Shown: positions 38,457-49,315, counted from the stretch's first letter. The stretch: 64,000 nucleotides of DNA from Lachnospiraceae bacterium (GCA_021199475.1 JAJQHZ010000050.1:1-64000), one strand, 5' to 3'. A program made the numbers and translations. Notes: generated by a model not told the origin, from the letters alone.

Positions 38457-39197
38457 TCAGATCCCCATGCCGCCGTCTACGGATATCACCTGACCGGTGA
38501 TGTAGGCCGCCTTATCCGATGCCAGGAACGCAACGGTCTCCGCGATGTCCTGCGGCTGGCCGATTCTCCCAAGCGGAATCTGCTTTTGCATCGCTTCTTT
38601 CTGCGCGTCGGTAAGCGCCGCTGTCATATCCGTATCAATATAGCCGGGAGCGACCGCGTTGACGGTAATGCCGCGCCCTGCCAGCTCCTTTGCGAGACTC
38701 TTGGTCATGCCGATCACGCCCGCCTTTGCCGCGCTGTAATTGATCTGTCCGGCATTGCCGTGCAGGCCTACGATAGAGGAAAGGCTGATGATCCTTCCGT
38801 ACCGCTTGCGCAGCATCTGTTTGCCCGCAAGCTTCATGCAGAAAAACGTTCCCTTCAGATTCGTGCTGATCACTTTGTTGAAATCGTCCTCACTCATCCG
38901 CAGCGTCAGGTTGTCGCGCGTGATGCCGGCGTTGTTGACCAGAATATCCGGTACGCCAAGCTGCTCCGACACTTCTTTAAACATCCGCTCACAATCCTCC
39001 TGCGAGGAAACATCCGCTTTCACTATAATGGCGCGTCTTCCCATCGCCCGGATTTCCTCCGCTGTTTCCTGCGCTTTTGCCTCCGAGCCGCAATAGTTTA
39101 CGGCCACATCCGCGCCGTACCCGGCAAGCGTCAGCGCAATCGCGCGCCCGATTCCTCTTCCCGCGCCCGTTACGAGCGCGATTTTTCCACTTAGCAT
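38457..39197 (-). CDS. fabG: 3-oxoacyl-ACP reductase
   Basis: '[30 protein letters not shown]', '[10 protein letters not shown]', '[39 protein letters not shown]'. Confidence 0.97.
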   Translation of the reverse strand: MLSGKIALVTGAGRGIGRAIALTLAGYGADVAVNYCGSEAKAQETAEEIRAMGRRAIIVKADVSSQEDCERMFKEVSEQLGVPDILVNNAGITRDNLTLRMSEDDFNKVISTNLKGTFFCMKLAGKQMLRKRYGRIISLSSIVGLHGNAGQINYSAAKAGVIGMTKSLAKELAGRGITVNAVAPGYIDTDMTAALTDAQKEAMQKQIPLGRIGQPQDIAETVAFLASDKAAYITGQVISVDGGMGI

Positions 39198-39268
39198 TGT
39201 CGTTCCCCTCTCTGTCCTTCCGTCCATAATAGGTATAGGTCCGTTCCCGCAAGGCACCCTGTTTCTCC

Positions 39269-40258
39269 TCACAGCGACTGCCGCAGCTTCTCCAGATCCT
39301 CCGGCGTCTCAACATGCAGCACCTTCACCGTGCGGTCGATTTTCTTTGCAAAATTTGTCAGCGTCTGTCCCGGTCCGATCTCGATAAACGTATCTGCCCC
39401 GGCCGCAATCATATGCTCCATGCTCTGCTGCCAGCGCACGGACGAGCTCACCTGACGTCCGAGCAATGCGCGGATCTCCTCTGAGTCGCTGACAAAGTCG
39501 CCGGTCACATTTGACAGGAAAGAGAGCTTCGGCTGTCGGATTTCCTGATGCTCCAGCAGTGCTGCAAGCTTCTCGCCCGCCCCTGCAAGCATCGGCGAGT
39601 GGAACGGCCCGCTCACCTTCAGCGGCACGGCTCTGGAAGCGCCCGCCTCGAGCAGCTTCGCAGCCGCCCGGTCTACCGCTTCCTTTTCCCCGGAAATCAC
39701 CTGTTGCCCCGGGCAGTTGTAATTCGCTACGCTGACCTGTCCTTCGGTCGCCGCACAAATCTCCTCAATCGGCAGCGGCTTTCTGGAAAGGATTGCGGTC
39801 ATCGCGCCGCCGGTCGGCACTGCCTCCTCCATATAAATCCCACGCTGGCAGACGATCTTCACCGCATCAGACACGGAAAACGACCCTGCCGCTGTCAGCG
39901 CACAGTACTCGCCAAGGCTTAAGCCCGCGGTCATGTCCGCCTGTATTCCCGCCTTCTGCACTGCCGCGAGAATCGCAAGGCTCGCGGTCAGAAGCACCGG
40001 CTGCGTATACCGGGTCTGATGGATTTTCGTGTTCGGAATTCCTTCGCCCGAACCTTCTGCCGAATCCTTCGATTGCACGCCGTCCGAATCTTTTGCCGGA
40101 AGCGTTTCCGAAAAACAGATCTCCTCAATCGAGTAGCCGGCCGCTTCGGAAGCGGTCTCAAAAACCGCGCGGCTCTCCTCGCAGGTATCGTAAAACTCCC
40201 GGGCCATGCCGATGCGCTGCGCGCCCTGACCGGGGAATATAAATGCAATTTTGCTCAT
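39269..40258 (-). CDS. fabD: Malonyl-CoA:ACP transacylase
   Basis: '[20 protein letters not shown]', '[14 protein letters not shown]', '[17 protein letters not shown]', '[14 protein letters not shown]'. Carries an unusual ~20-aa insert. Confidence 0.96.
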   Translation of the reverse strand: MSKIAFIFPGQGAQRIGMAREFYDTCEESRAVFETASEAAGYSIEEICFSETLPAKDSDGVQSKDSAEGSGEGIPNTKIHQTRYTQPVLLTASLAILAAVQKAGIQADMTAGLSLGEYCALTAAGSFSVSDAVKIVCQRGIYMEEAVPTGGAMTAILSRKPLPIEEICAATEGQVSVANYNCPGQQVISGEKEAVDRAAAKLLEAGASRAVPLKVSGPFHSPMLAGAGEKLAALLEHQEIRQPKLSFLSNVTGDFVSDSEEIRALLGRQVSSSVRWQQSMEHMIAAGADTFIEIGPGQTLTNFAKKIDRTVKVLHVETPEDLEKLRQSL

Positions 40259-40449
40259 TCGTATCTCCTTACATGTCCTGCATTGACTTTCATGCGGAAA
40301 ATGTTACGATTTGCAGAACAAATCGTAAACCCTGACACAGACAATGTCCTAATTCCTATCATAAATGGAAGATGGTACCGCTTCCCTGAATGCAGACACG
40401 ATTTTGGCCTAAAGCGTCTTTCCGCATAAAAATCAACTAAAGTTCTGCC

Positions 40450-41376
40450 TTATTTTCCGCCCAGCAGCGCCTCCGCCTGACTCATGATTTCCTCAATCAT
40501 CTCCTGGCAGGTCTGCTCCTTGTTCACCATTCCGGCAATCTGGCCGGACATCATGGAACCGCCGGTCACATCGCCCTCCTGCACGGCCTTGCGCAGGGAG
40601 CCGACCGTCAGTGTCTCCAGTTCCTCAAAGGTGCAGCCCTCTTTTTCCATCTGCAGATATTTCCGCGTCATCTGGTTGCGGATCTGGCGGCACGGATGGC
40701 CGACCGAACGCGCCGTAACGACCGTATCAATGTCCTTTGCCTTGAGCACCTGATTCTTATAATTCTGGTGAATCACACATTCCTTTGCGACCAGGAACCG
40801 CGTTCCCATCTGTACGCCTGAAGCGCCAAGCATCATCGCTGCCGCGAAGCCTCTGCCATCGCCGATTCCGCCAGCCGCAATGACCGGCACTGAAACGCCG
40901 TCCACGACCTGCGGCACCAGCGTCATTGTCGTGCTCTCGCCGATATGTCCGCCCGATTCGCAGCCCTCCGCGATGACCGCATCCGCGCCGCCGCGCTGCA
41001 TCATCTTCGCCAGAGCCACCGAAGCGACCACCGGAATCACCTTGATCCCGGCGCCCTTCCACTGCTCCATGTACGCACCCGGGTTGCCCGCACCGGTCGT
41101 CACTACCGCGACCTTCTCCTCTGTGACCACCTGTGCGACCTCCGCCGCATACGGGCTCAGCAGCATAATATTCACGCCAAACGGCTTATCTGTTTTTTCC
41201 TTTGTCAGGCGAATCTGCTCGCGCACATAATCCGCCGGGGCGTTGCCCGCAGCGATGATTCCCAGTCCGCCCGCGTTCGAAACTGCAGAAGCGAGGGAAT
41301 TCTCTGCCACCCAGGCCATGCCGCCCTGAATAATCGGATACTGAATACCCAGTAAATCCGTAATCGCTGTCTTCAT
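40450..41376 (-). CDS. fabK: Enoyl-ACP reductase II (FMN-dependent)
   Basis: 'LLGIQYPIIQGGMAWVAENSLASAVSNAGGLGIIAAG', 'VIAEGCESGGHIGESTTMTLVPQVVDGVSVPVIAAGGIGDGRGFAAAMMLGASGVQMGTRFL'. Confidence 0.96.
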   Translation of the reverse strand: MKTAITDLLGIQYPIIQGGMAWVAENSLASAVSNAGGLGIIAAGNAPADYVREQIRLTKEKTDKPFGVNIMLLSPYAAEVAQVVTEEKVAVVTTGAGNPGAYMEQWKGAGIKVIPVVASVALAKMMQRGGADAVIAEGCESGGHIGESTTMTLVPQVVDGVSVPVIAAGGIGDGRGFAAAMMLGASGVQMGTRFLVAKECVIHQNYKNQVLKAKDIDTVVTARSVGHPCRQIRNQMTRKYLQMEKEGCTFEELETLTVGSLRKAVQEGDVTGGSMMSGQIAGMVNKEQTCQEMIEEIMSQAEALLGGK

Positions 41377-41609
41377 TACTCCTCAATTCCTTTCCCATTC
41401 AGATAGGTCATAACGGCCTGCACGGTCGTCAGCTGCTCCAGATCCTCCGTCGGGATCTCCAAGTCATACTCCTCCTCGAGAGCCATTACCAGTTCAAACA
41501 GGTCAAGGGAATCTGCGCTCAAATCCGCCTTGAAATCGGTATCCGGCTTTACTTCCTCCTCAGATACGTGAAGCTGCTCCGCTACGATTGAAATCAATTT
41601 CTCCAACAT
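41376..41609 (-). CDS. acpP: Acyl carrier protein
   Basis: 'ADLSADSLDLFELVMALEEEYDLEIPTED' with phosphopantetheine DSLD site; overlaps fabK stop/start. Confidence 0.96.
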   Translation of the reverse strand: MLEKLISIVAEQLHVSEEEVKPDTDFKADLSADSLDLFELVMALEEEYDLEIPTEDLEQLTTVQAVMTYLNGKGIEE

Positions 41610-41864
41610 GATAAATTTTCTCCTTTTTCTTTTAATTTTTATGATACAAGTTCCATAATGGATAAGATGCTATCGATTATTTCGCGCTTCGCACGTTTCT
41701 CCTGTATCATTTATATAGTAAACGGCGGATTGCCGTTACTTAACTTAATTAAAATAACCGTCCCCATAATCTTTTTTTCGCTGCACTTCGAGTCCTATAG
41801 ACAAGGTTCTGCAAGGATTTACCAATCATTCACCGTTGGGGCCTTTTTTACTTTACTTTTTACT

Positions 41865-41999
41865 TTACTTCGTCCCTATAGAGCCAAAGGAATGCCTCAT
41901 ACAGGCAAATACAATAACCCCGGTCACAGCGGCTGAACCGGCAGCGGCGACACCGGAAAACACATCCGTCTCCTTCTTTTCTGATTTTAGCGTGCTCAT
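41865..41999 (-). CDS. Candidate 44-aa small ORF upstream of acpP
   Basis: Minus strand MSTLKSEKKETDVFSGVAAAGSAAVTGVIVFACMRHSFGSIGTK*, with GAGGAAGG about 8 nt upstream of the ATG. Below the ORF-track length cutoff. Confidence 0.35.
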   Translation of the reverse strand: MSTLKSEKKETDVFSGVAAAGSAAVTGVIVFACMRHSFGSIGTK

Positions 42000-42231
42000 C
42001 GCTCTGCCTTCCTCACAATCATCATTTGTGCAATCACATTATAGGCGAAAATATACTGCAACGCAAGCACCTTTTTCAGGCTTGCCAAATCCGGCAGCTG
42101 GCAGAGGGAATACCGGCGGAACTCCGGGTTCTAAAGTTTTCATGCTTTTTATAAAAAACCAGAATTCGCCAAATCAAACAAAAGAGAGCCGCCAGGCGGC
42201 TCCCTCAAAAATGTTTTTTCTGTTTTTCTGT

Positions 42232-43209
42232 TTATCTGCCCAACAGCAGCGGCAGCGCATCGCCCAGAAGATCGTATTGACGCATACACAGCGAATCCAT
42301 GCCGCTTGCGTGGATATTTCCTCCCCGGATTCCGACAGCAGCAAACCCTGCCAGACGGATGGACATAATCCCGGCCGAGGAATCCTCAAATCCCAGCACA
42401 TGACATTTTTCATCCTCTGTAATACCCAGACCCACTTTCGCAGTCTCCGAGTACAGCCATGGATGCGGTTTTGGCGCCAGTTCTCCAATGGTGCCGCTCT
42501 GCCCTTTTTTGAACGTCTGTCCGGCAGTGATCACCGCATCATAAAACTCCAGAGGATCACCCATCTTTAATGTCTGAAATGCAGAGATTATCTCTGGCAT
42601 TGCTTTTGTGTACAGGCCGGACGTGACCAGCCCAATCCGTATTCCATTTCCTTTCACTTCTTCCAGAAATTCCTTCAGACCGGGTGCAGGAGTAAATGCC
42701 CCCTGTTTTCCCCGTCCTTCAAGGATTTCCTTCATTTCATACTCTGTCGTTTCAAAATAAATTTTTCTCGCTTCCCGAATATCCTTGCCCGGGCAGTATT
42801 TGTCAATGCAATACTGCAGATGCTCCGAAACAGAATGACCAGACACATGCGGTTCGTCCGCGCTCTCCAGTTCAAAATGCGGATTTTTTATCAGCTTCGC
42901 CGTAGTCTGCTCGATTATCCACATCCAGAAGGATTCACTTTTTACACTGGTTCCGTCCAGATCCATCAGGATTGCTTTTGCCGGACCTTCATAGCAAACC
43001 TCCGGCACTTTGTACCAGGCCGGATAGCCCATGGCCGATTTCACATAACACATCATCTTATCTGAAAAGGCCACAAATTCTACCTTTCGATCCTGTGGGG
43101 TGAAGATTGTTTCCACTCCGTCCTTTCCGCACACAAAGCTTCCGTCAGAAGTTTGAGACAGTTCTATCATATTCTCTGTTTTCCCGATTCCCGGATATTT
43201 GTTTTTCAC
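42232..43209 (-). CDS. HAD-superfamily sugar-phosphatase-like hydrolase
   Basis: 'AILMDLDGTSVKSE', 'IRIGLVTSGLYTKAMPEI', 'KPHPWLYSETAKVGLGITEDEKCHVLGFEDSSAGIMSIRLAGF'. Confidence 0.88.
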   Translation of the reverse strand: MKNKYPGIGKTENMIELSQTSDGSFVCGKDGVETIFTPQDRKVEFVAFSDKMMCYVKSAMGYPAWYKVPEVCYEGPAKAILMDLDGTSVKSESFWMWIIEQTTAKLIKNPHFELESADEPHVSGHSVSEHLQYCIDKYCPGKDIREARKIYFETTEYEMKEILEGRGKQGAFTPAPGLKEFLEEVKGNGIRIGLVTSGLYTKAMPEIISAFQTLKMGDPLEFYDAVITAGQTFKKGQSGTIGELAPKPHPWLYSETAKVGLGITEDEKCHVLGFEDSSAGIMSIRLAGFAAVGIRGGNIHASGMDSLCMRQYDLLGDALPLLLGR

Positions 43210-43391
43210 AGTCGATCTCCTCGCCGTTAACCTCGTTTATCGAAACGAAGCATATCGTTTGCATTTTTCTCAGACAGAAATCAATATATTTTTCATTGCC
43301 TGACATCCTGTCTGGAAATCACATGTTTTTTTCGCATTTTCCCTGCAAACGCCTTCCCCTGTAAACGCCTGCAATACAGCCGGACTCTAAC

Positions 43392-46337
43392 TCACGAAAA
43401 AAACAGCTTCCATGTACAGATTTTACCAGCATCCATCGTCATCACTGCCGTCTTCCCCTGAATTTCCACTTTTTCCAGCACCTCTTCCTTCAAATCTGTC
43501 AGGAACACCGCCTTTGGTTCGCGGGCAAAGGTGACCGCGGCGTTTTCTTCCGTTTTGCCAGGATTATACAGGCGAAGGATTACCGCTTCGTCATTCTCTG
43601 CTTTTTTCAGGCAGGACAGTGAAACATTTCCCTTCACTTCATAGAAGGAATGCTTCAGGGACAGGTCCCATCGATTCCCGTCTGCCGCCTTATTCCGGGC
43701 TTCGCCGATTTCTTTTTTCATCGCATTCGGCACATTCGTCTGCACTGGCTTCAGCGGAACCCGGAACCACTCCGCGCGGTCTGCGAAATTCTCCTCCTCA
43801 TAAGTCCCTGCCTGAAATGCCAAAGCGTAACGATACTCCAGTACCTGCTGCAGCTGGCCGCCGTTCTGATCCGGGAAATATCCTTCGCTTCGGAATTCTG
43901 TGCAGATAATGGTTCTCACAGCTCGGAACAGAGTCAGTGCCAGCGCTCCGGATTTTCTCAGCTCATACTCACCAAGGCAGTCCGTGAGAACGCCCATTCC
44001 CCGTTTTCCATCATAAACCGACACAAAACTCTGCATCGGCTGAGTGGTCAGCTCATTATAAAACATACCATTTGAATCCTTCAGCGGCTCCGCATTGCGG
44101 CGGTCTACTGTGAAATGTCCCTCCGCATCGGCCCATAATGTATCCGCCCCCACATCCATAATGACGCTCATCCGATGATCCTCGCAGTGATTATCCACCA
44201 TTACCTCTACGTCTACCTGACTGCTCCCTTTTTGCAGTGTATAACAGGTCGTAATCGTCACCACGTCCGAAGCATCGCTTCGTCTGCTTTCTCCGTGTAT
44301 ATAGTTTTCCGGTCTGTACGCATGCTTCGGCAGCTCCATCCGGATTTCCGCCGCCACAGTCGCCGAAAGAGGGCCATTCTCTTTCATAGAAAGGATGGCC
44401 TGACATCCCTTGCTTGTGTACGTCTCATTATGATACGGCGGATAATACATCCAGTAATCGCCCACGTCTCCCGTGCTCTCATAATAATTTACCGGCCCAT
44501 AGGTCTGACCGGTTCTTTTGTCATGAACTGTCAGGCTTCCATCCCCATTCACACGCACATCCAGAATGCCATTATCCATCCGGTCGCACCCCAGACCGAT
44601 CTCGTTCCCTTTCGTCTTTCTTGTTTTTGCCCAGAATTTGGTTCTCCGGTCAAACGTATTGCACGCAGTCAGAGAGTACACCTGGTATCCTCCGGCGGGA
44701 ATCACGCCGGTCTCAAACCACACGCCGTGCCGATCCGCATAAAACGGATAAGGTCTGGCGTGTAAATGCACCATCGGCGATACCACCTCTTTCCGTTCGA
44801 TCTCCTGCAGCTCACAGCGCTCCCCTTCGCTGTCCATAATCTGGAAATCCCAGATATTTTTATCCTGCGGCGTATCAATATATGCTTTTATAATCCCGCT
44901 CCTCGGCTTTACTGATGGGTTAAACACCACCAGCAGAATGTCATCCGGGGTATACCCGGAGAAATTTATCCTGCCAATCAGCTTCTGCAGATTACGATTA
45001 TAAACAACATCTGCAATCTCCTCCGCCTGAGCAAGCCGATACATCACATCCTCAACGGTCTTATCCTGCGTCACCCCATTTATGGAATCATGCGGATGTG
45101 AAAGCAGCATATAGTCCAGTGCCTTATCCAGAAACACTTCCTCATATTTCTCCCCAAGCAGCCACACAGCTACAGAAGACGGCTCTGCCTGAGAAAACAA
45201 TTTGCTCTGCACCTTTTTGTTCCGCATTTTAATATGCGGTCTGGTCATCAGTGCGTTTCCGGATAATGAAGTCGTCGGCCCGTCACGCAGCTCCCCATGA
45301 ATCTCACGCAGCCGATCGTGCGGCAGTTTTTCCTTTAAAACATCCACATATTCTGTGATGGAGGACGAGCGAAACTCGATTTCCCCGCTCTGTGCATTTA
45401 TTTCTGCAAGCAGCTCCTGCAGCATCGGCTGAGAGGTCGTAGAATCCGTTCCGTCCATCATCGCCCGGTCATCGGTCAGCCAGGAGTCCCGCATCCCATT
45501 CCATGCTTTTTCAATCGCGTTTTTCATCCGGTTCCTGTGAATTCTCTCCGTGTTTTCCAGGCGGAAATAATCCTGAACACAGTTATCTCCGTCTGCCTGA
45601 TGGAAAAACTGGCCGTCATTCCCGTACTGATATTCATATTCCCTTGTTTTATAAGCTTTTCCGGTCATGATTTCCAGGTAAGTATTCATAAAAAAGTTGG
45701 CCCGCGCGTCATCACCCAGTCGGGTGGCAAGCACTTCCGTGCCATCCGCGCCAATCCACCGGAATTCGCTTTCCGGCGCTCTGCTTTTGTCCACATTTTT
45801 GGAAATAATCACCGTATCAATTCCAAACCCCTTATAAATCTGCGGAAGCTGGGACGGCTGGCCCCAGCCAAAGGACTCATAACCGACCGTCAGACAGCCG
45901 CCGAGCTTCTCTGCCTCCGCTTTTCCCTTCAAAAGATTCCGGACAATCGCTTCTCCGGATACCGGGTACAGATCCGGCAGTGTATACCAGGGTCCTACCT
46001 GGATTCTTCCGGCCCGGATCAGCGCTTCCAGACGTTCTCTCTCCCACGGACAGATTTCCAGAAAATCCTGCGCAGCCACCGTCTGTCCATCCAGAAGGAA
46101 CGTTTTATAATCCGTATGCTGTTCCAGATTATCCAGCAATTCTTCCATCATATCACGCAAATATATCCGATTCTCCCAGACCGGGTATCTCCATTCACGA
46201 TCCCAGTGTGTGTGGGGAATCACATACCCCGTCTTTTTCTTCTCCACGAAACCTTTCCTCCGTCTATTCCTGTATCCCATCCCTCTATCATAATCCGGCC
46301 GGCAAAACTGATTTACAGATGATTCCACACTTCGCAC
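43392..46337 (-). CDS. GH38 family alpha-mannosidase-like protein
   Basis: 'VIPHTHWDREWRYPVWENRIYLRDMMEELL', 'YESFGWGQPSQLPQIYKGFGIDTVIISKNVDKSRAPESEFRWIGADGTEVLATRLG', 'LLSHPHDSINGVTQDKT'. True start is probably internal near MGYRNRRRKG. Confidence 0.92.
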   Translation of the reverse strand: MRSVESSVNQFCRPDYDRGMGYRNRRRKGFVEKKKTGYVIPHTHWDREWRYPVWENRIYLRDMMEELLDNLEQHTDYKTFLLDGQTVAAQDFLEICPWERERLEALIRAGRIQVGPWYTLPDLYPVSGEAIVRNLLKGKAEAEKLGGCLTVGYESFGWGQPSQLPQIYKGFGIDTVIISKNVDKSRAPESEFRWIGADGTEVLATRLGDDARANFFMNTYLEIMTGKAYKTREYEYQYGNDGQFFHQADGDNCVQDYFRLENTERIHRNRMKNAIEKAWNGMRDSWLTDDRAMMDGTDSTTSQPMLQELLAEINAQSGEIEFRSSSITEYVDVLKEKLPHDRLREIHGELRDGPTTSLSGNALMTRPHIKMRNKKVQSKLFSQAEPSSVAVWLLGEKYEEVFLDKALDYMLLSHPHDSINGVTQDKTVEDVMYRLAQAEEIADVVYNRNLQKLIGRINFSGYTPDDILLVVFNPSVKPRSGIIKAYIDTPQDKNIWDFQIMDSEGERCELQEIERKEVVSPMVHLHARPYPFYADRHGVWFETGVIPAGGYQVYSLTACNTFDRRTKFWAKTRKTKGNEIGLGCDRMDNGILDVRVNGDGSLTVHDKRTGQTYGPVNYYESTGDVGDYWMYYPPYHNETYTSKGCQAILSMKENGPLSATVAAEIRMELPKHAYRPENYIHGESRRSDASDVVTITTCYTLQKGSSQVDVEVMVDNHCEDHRMSVIMDVGADTLWADAEGHFTVDRRNAEPLKDSNGMFYNELTTQPMQSFVSVYDGKRGMGVLTDCLGEYELRKSGALALTLFRAVRTIICTEFRSEGYFPDQNGGQLQQVLEYRYALAFQAGTYEEENFADRAEWFRVPLKPVQTNVPNAMKKEIGEARNKAADGNRWDLSLKHSFYEVKGNVSLSCLKKAENDEAVILRLYNPGKTEENAAVTFAREPKAVFLTDLKEEVLEKVEIQGKTAVMTMDAGKICTWKLFFS

Positions 46338-46389
46338 ATCTGCATTTTGGCTGCCGTTCCGGTCAGCGCCAGGCGTCCGCCGCCGGCAG

Positions 46390-47331
46390 TCATATTCTGG
46401 TCATCAGTGCTTCTACCCTTCCCTCGACCCGAAACGTTCCGCTCCCGGCCGGCAGCAGCACACTGTCGCCCTTTCGAATGGTCTGGATATCGTCCAGCGT
46501 AGAAATCATTCCTTCTCCATCCAAAATCAGGAAATGTACAAAGGAATCCTGACCCGCAAATCCGCTCATGGTTCTCATGTGGACTCCATCCAGAAAAAGC
46601 TTATCCACCGTAAAGTAATCGCAGACGGCCAGATGCGGACTGAACGAATCCGGCAAAACGACAGGATTCATCTTCAGAACTTTCTGTGCTTTTTCTATAT
46701 CCAGGTTCCTCTGTTTTCCGTCCTTTCCCACCCGTCCATAGTCATAAATCCGATAGGTAACGTTCGAATTCTCCTGAATCTCCGCCACCAGAATATTTTC
46801 TCCGATCGCGTGGATGGTCCCTGCCTCAATCAGCAGCACATCACCCTTTCGCACCCGGATTTTGTTGAGCACTTCTGTCAGCGTGTTTTCTTTTATCCGC
46901 TTTTCAAACTCCTCCTGCGAAACCCGCTGAGAGAAACCATAGTACAGACAGGCATCCGGTCCGCAGTCTACGATATACCACATCTCTGTTTTGCCCTTCT
47001 GTCCTTCCAGCTCTCTGGCGTAATCGTCATCCGGATGCACCTGCACAGACAGCCTCTCCTTCGCGTCAATCAGCTTGATCAGGATGGGAAACTCCGACTC
47101 CTTGCTGCAGTTTGTTCCCAGAACATCCTTCCCATGCTCCCTGACATACTGCCCCAACGGCTTTTCGCAGTCGCTCCCGTTTCGGATCACCGACTGCCCA
47201 TCCCGATGGCAGGAGAGCTCCCAGGATTCAGCAAGCTTTTCTCCGGAATAGTCCTTATGAAATTCCCGCATCAGCCTGGTTCCGCCCCAGATATACTCCT
47301 TATATGCCGGTTTCAATTTCAAGATTGCCAT
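46390..47331 (-). CDS. manA: Class I mannose-6-phosphate isomerase
   Basis: 'LKPAYKEYIWGGTRLMREF', 'PILIKLIDAKERLSVQVHPDDDYARE', 'KTEMWYIVDCGPDACLYYGF', 'EIQENSNVTYRIYDYGRVG'. Confidence 0.93.
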   Translation of the reverse strand: MAILKLKPAYKEYIWGGTRLMREFHKDYSGEKLAESWELSCHRDGQSVIRNGSDCEKPLGQYVREHGKDVLGTNCSKESEFPILIKLIDAKERLSVQVHPDDDYARELEGQKGKTEMWYIVDCGPDACLYYGFSQRVSQEEFEKRIKENTLTEVLNKIRVRKGDVLLIEAGTIHAIGENILVAEIQENSNVTYRIYDYGRVGKDGKQRNLDIEKAQKVLKMNPVVLPDSFSPHLAVCDYFTVDKLFLDGVHMRTMSGFAGQDSFVHFLILDGEGMISTLDDIQTIRKGDSVLLPAGSGTFRVEGRVEALMTRI

Positions 47332-47426
47332 CGCAGCCTTCTCCCCTATCTGTCTTTTCTCGGTTTCTTTTCATCTTAATTCATTCAGATTTCCGGCATC
47401 CGTTTTCGGATGGCACTTTTGAACAT

Positions 47427-48263
47427 TCAGCCTTTCAAAGCACCGGATGTCAATCCTGCCACAAAGCTCTTCTGCGCCAGAAGATACAGGATAACCACAG
47501 GCACGGCAGCAAATAAAACATACGCGAACACGACTCCCCAATTGGCCGAATATGGACCGACAGCCGTGTAAATGCCGACGGTAATCGTCTGTACATTACC
47601 CATTAAAAGCGGTGTCTGAAAATCGTTCCAGATTCCAAGCCCGACAAAAATCATTACAGTAGCTGTCGTTGGCTTCAAAAGAGGAAATAAAATCATCCAG
47701 AAGCGCTGAAAGGCTGTCGCGCCATCAAGGGAAGCAGATTCCTCCAATTCGACCGGAAGCGCACGGATGAAGTTGGTATACATATAAGTGGAAAACGAAA
47801 TATTTCCTGAGACAAAAATGAAGATCAGGCTCGTAACATTAAAGGGAATTCCGGTTTTTCTCATAAAGATGCAGAGCGGCAAATATACGATCACGTACGG
47901 CACCATCAGACCAACCAGAAAATAAATACGCAGCATCTGTGAAAACCTGGTCCGCACCCTGGCCAGATAATAGGACGCCAGAGAGGATACTGCGATAGTG
48001 ATGGCGGTTCCCGCCACAACAAGAATCAGGGAGTTTTTATACAGCTCCAGCAAATCTGTGTTTGAATTTTCCAGCACCGCCCGGATATTATCCAGAATCG
48101 GCGGAATCGGGATGGAAAGCGGATCACTAAGAATGATGTCTGAATCCTTAAAGGTATTTACCAGCGCGATGTAAATCGGCAAAAGTACGAAAAGACCGAC
48201 GATTACAAGTATTCCTTTCTGGATGGCATTCGCGCATCTCTCATTTTTCTCCTTTGACCGCAT
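47427..48263 (-). CDS. Carbohydrate ABC transporter permease (MalG type)
   Basis: Polytopic; EAA loop 'LPVELEESASLDGATAFQRFWMILFPLLKPTTATVMIF'. Confidence 0.93.
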   Translation of the reverse strand: MRSKEKNERCANAIQKGILVIVGLFVLLPIYIALVNTFKDSDIILSDPLSIPIPPILDNIRAVLENSNTDLLELYKNSLILVVAGTAITIAVSSLASYYLARVRTRFSQMLRIYFLVGLMVPYVIVYLPLCIFMRKTGIPFNVTSLIFIFVSGNISFSTYMYTNFIRALPVELEESASLDGATAFQRFWMILFPLLKPTTATVMIFVGLGIWNDFQTPLLMGNVQTITVGIYTAVGPYSANWGVVFAYVLFAAVPVVILYLLAQKSFVAGLTSGALKG

Positions 48264-49138
48264 TACATTTCCACCTCCCTCTTCCCCATCTGAGTCACAA
48301 CGAATACAGAAAGGGTTCCGATTGCCAGGAAAAGTACTACCGCAATTGCGGATGAGTAGCCTACAATATTATTGCTGAAGCCCTGCGCCACAATATTGTA
48401 CACGATGGTCTCCGTCGCGTATCCGGGGCCTCCGTCCGTCATAATTTTGACGACATCGTAGATTCTCAGCTCGTTGATAATACTCATCAGAATGCTGACC
48501 GACATACCCGGCACAATCAACGGCAATGTTACATTTCGGAATTTATCCCACCGGTTTCCTCCGTCCATGGTGCAGGCCTCATAAAGCTCTTCCGGAATCG
48601 CCTGCAGCGCCGCAAGGTAAAGCATCATATGATATCCAAGCGTTCGCCAGATTTCGATGATAATGATGCAGATCAGAGCAGAACCTCTTTTCCCCAGCCA
48701 GTTTCCGACCAGATTACTCAGTCCAACCGTTTTCAGAAACCCGTTAAGCACTCCATTATAGGAAAGAATACTCTTCCAGACAAAGGACAGTGCGACCGCG
48801 CTGAGCACAAAAGGAATAAAGAAAATGGTGCGGAAAAAATTGTTTACTCTTGAAGAGCGGTTCACCAGCATTGCGAGCACAAGCCCCAGTACATTCACAA
48901 TAATAATGACGCTTCCCGCAATAATCACGGTATTGATTACCGCATTCCCGAGTCTAGCGTCCTGAAACAGGCTCACATAATTATCGATCCCCACAAATGT
49001 CATCTCGTTAAAGCCATTCCATTTGAAAAAGCTGATGCCAAGCGCCATGATAATTGGAATGACCAGAAGAGCCGTATAGATGGCAAAAGCGGGCAGGGCA
49101 AAAACAAAAGATACCTTATTTTTTTTCATAGTGTTCAT
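48263..49138 (-). CDS. Carbohydrate ABC transporter permease (MalF/UgpA type)
   Basis: Polytopic; 'LQAIPEELYEACTMDGGNRWDKFRNVTLPLIVPGMSVSIL'. Start at MNTMKKNK. Confidence 0.93.
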   Translation of the reverse strand: MNTMKKNKVSFVFALPAFAIYTALLVIPIIMALGISFFKWNGFNEMTFVGIDNYVSLFQDARLGNAVINTVIIAGSVIIIVNVLGLVLAMLVNRSSRVNNFFRTIFFIPFVLSAVALSFVWKSILSYNGVLNGFLKTVGLSNLVGNWLGKRGSALICIIIIEIWRTLGYHMMLYLAALQAIPEELYEACTMDGGNRWDKFRNVTLPLIVPGMSVSILMSIINELRIYDVVKIMTDGGPGYATETIVYNIVAQGFSNNIVGYSSAIAVVLFLAIGTLSVFVVTQMGKREVEM

Positions 49139-49315
49139 CCTTCGTTCTGAAACAGATTTTGAAAACATCCGGACCGCCGGTACAGACCCGCAGGGTTTCT
49201 TTAAAAAGGAGATTGCCATCAGTCTCTTTGGGAAACTACAGCAATCTCCGTTGCCGCTCGCTTCAGCGACTATTCAAGGATTGCAGACCGCTGTTTCAAA
49301 CGGCTGCCTCCTGTT

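Noticed and set aside
41836-42570. 244-aa plus-strand ORF near acpP
   Set aside because: Low-complexity, no recognisable motif, antisense to the end of the HAD gene.
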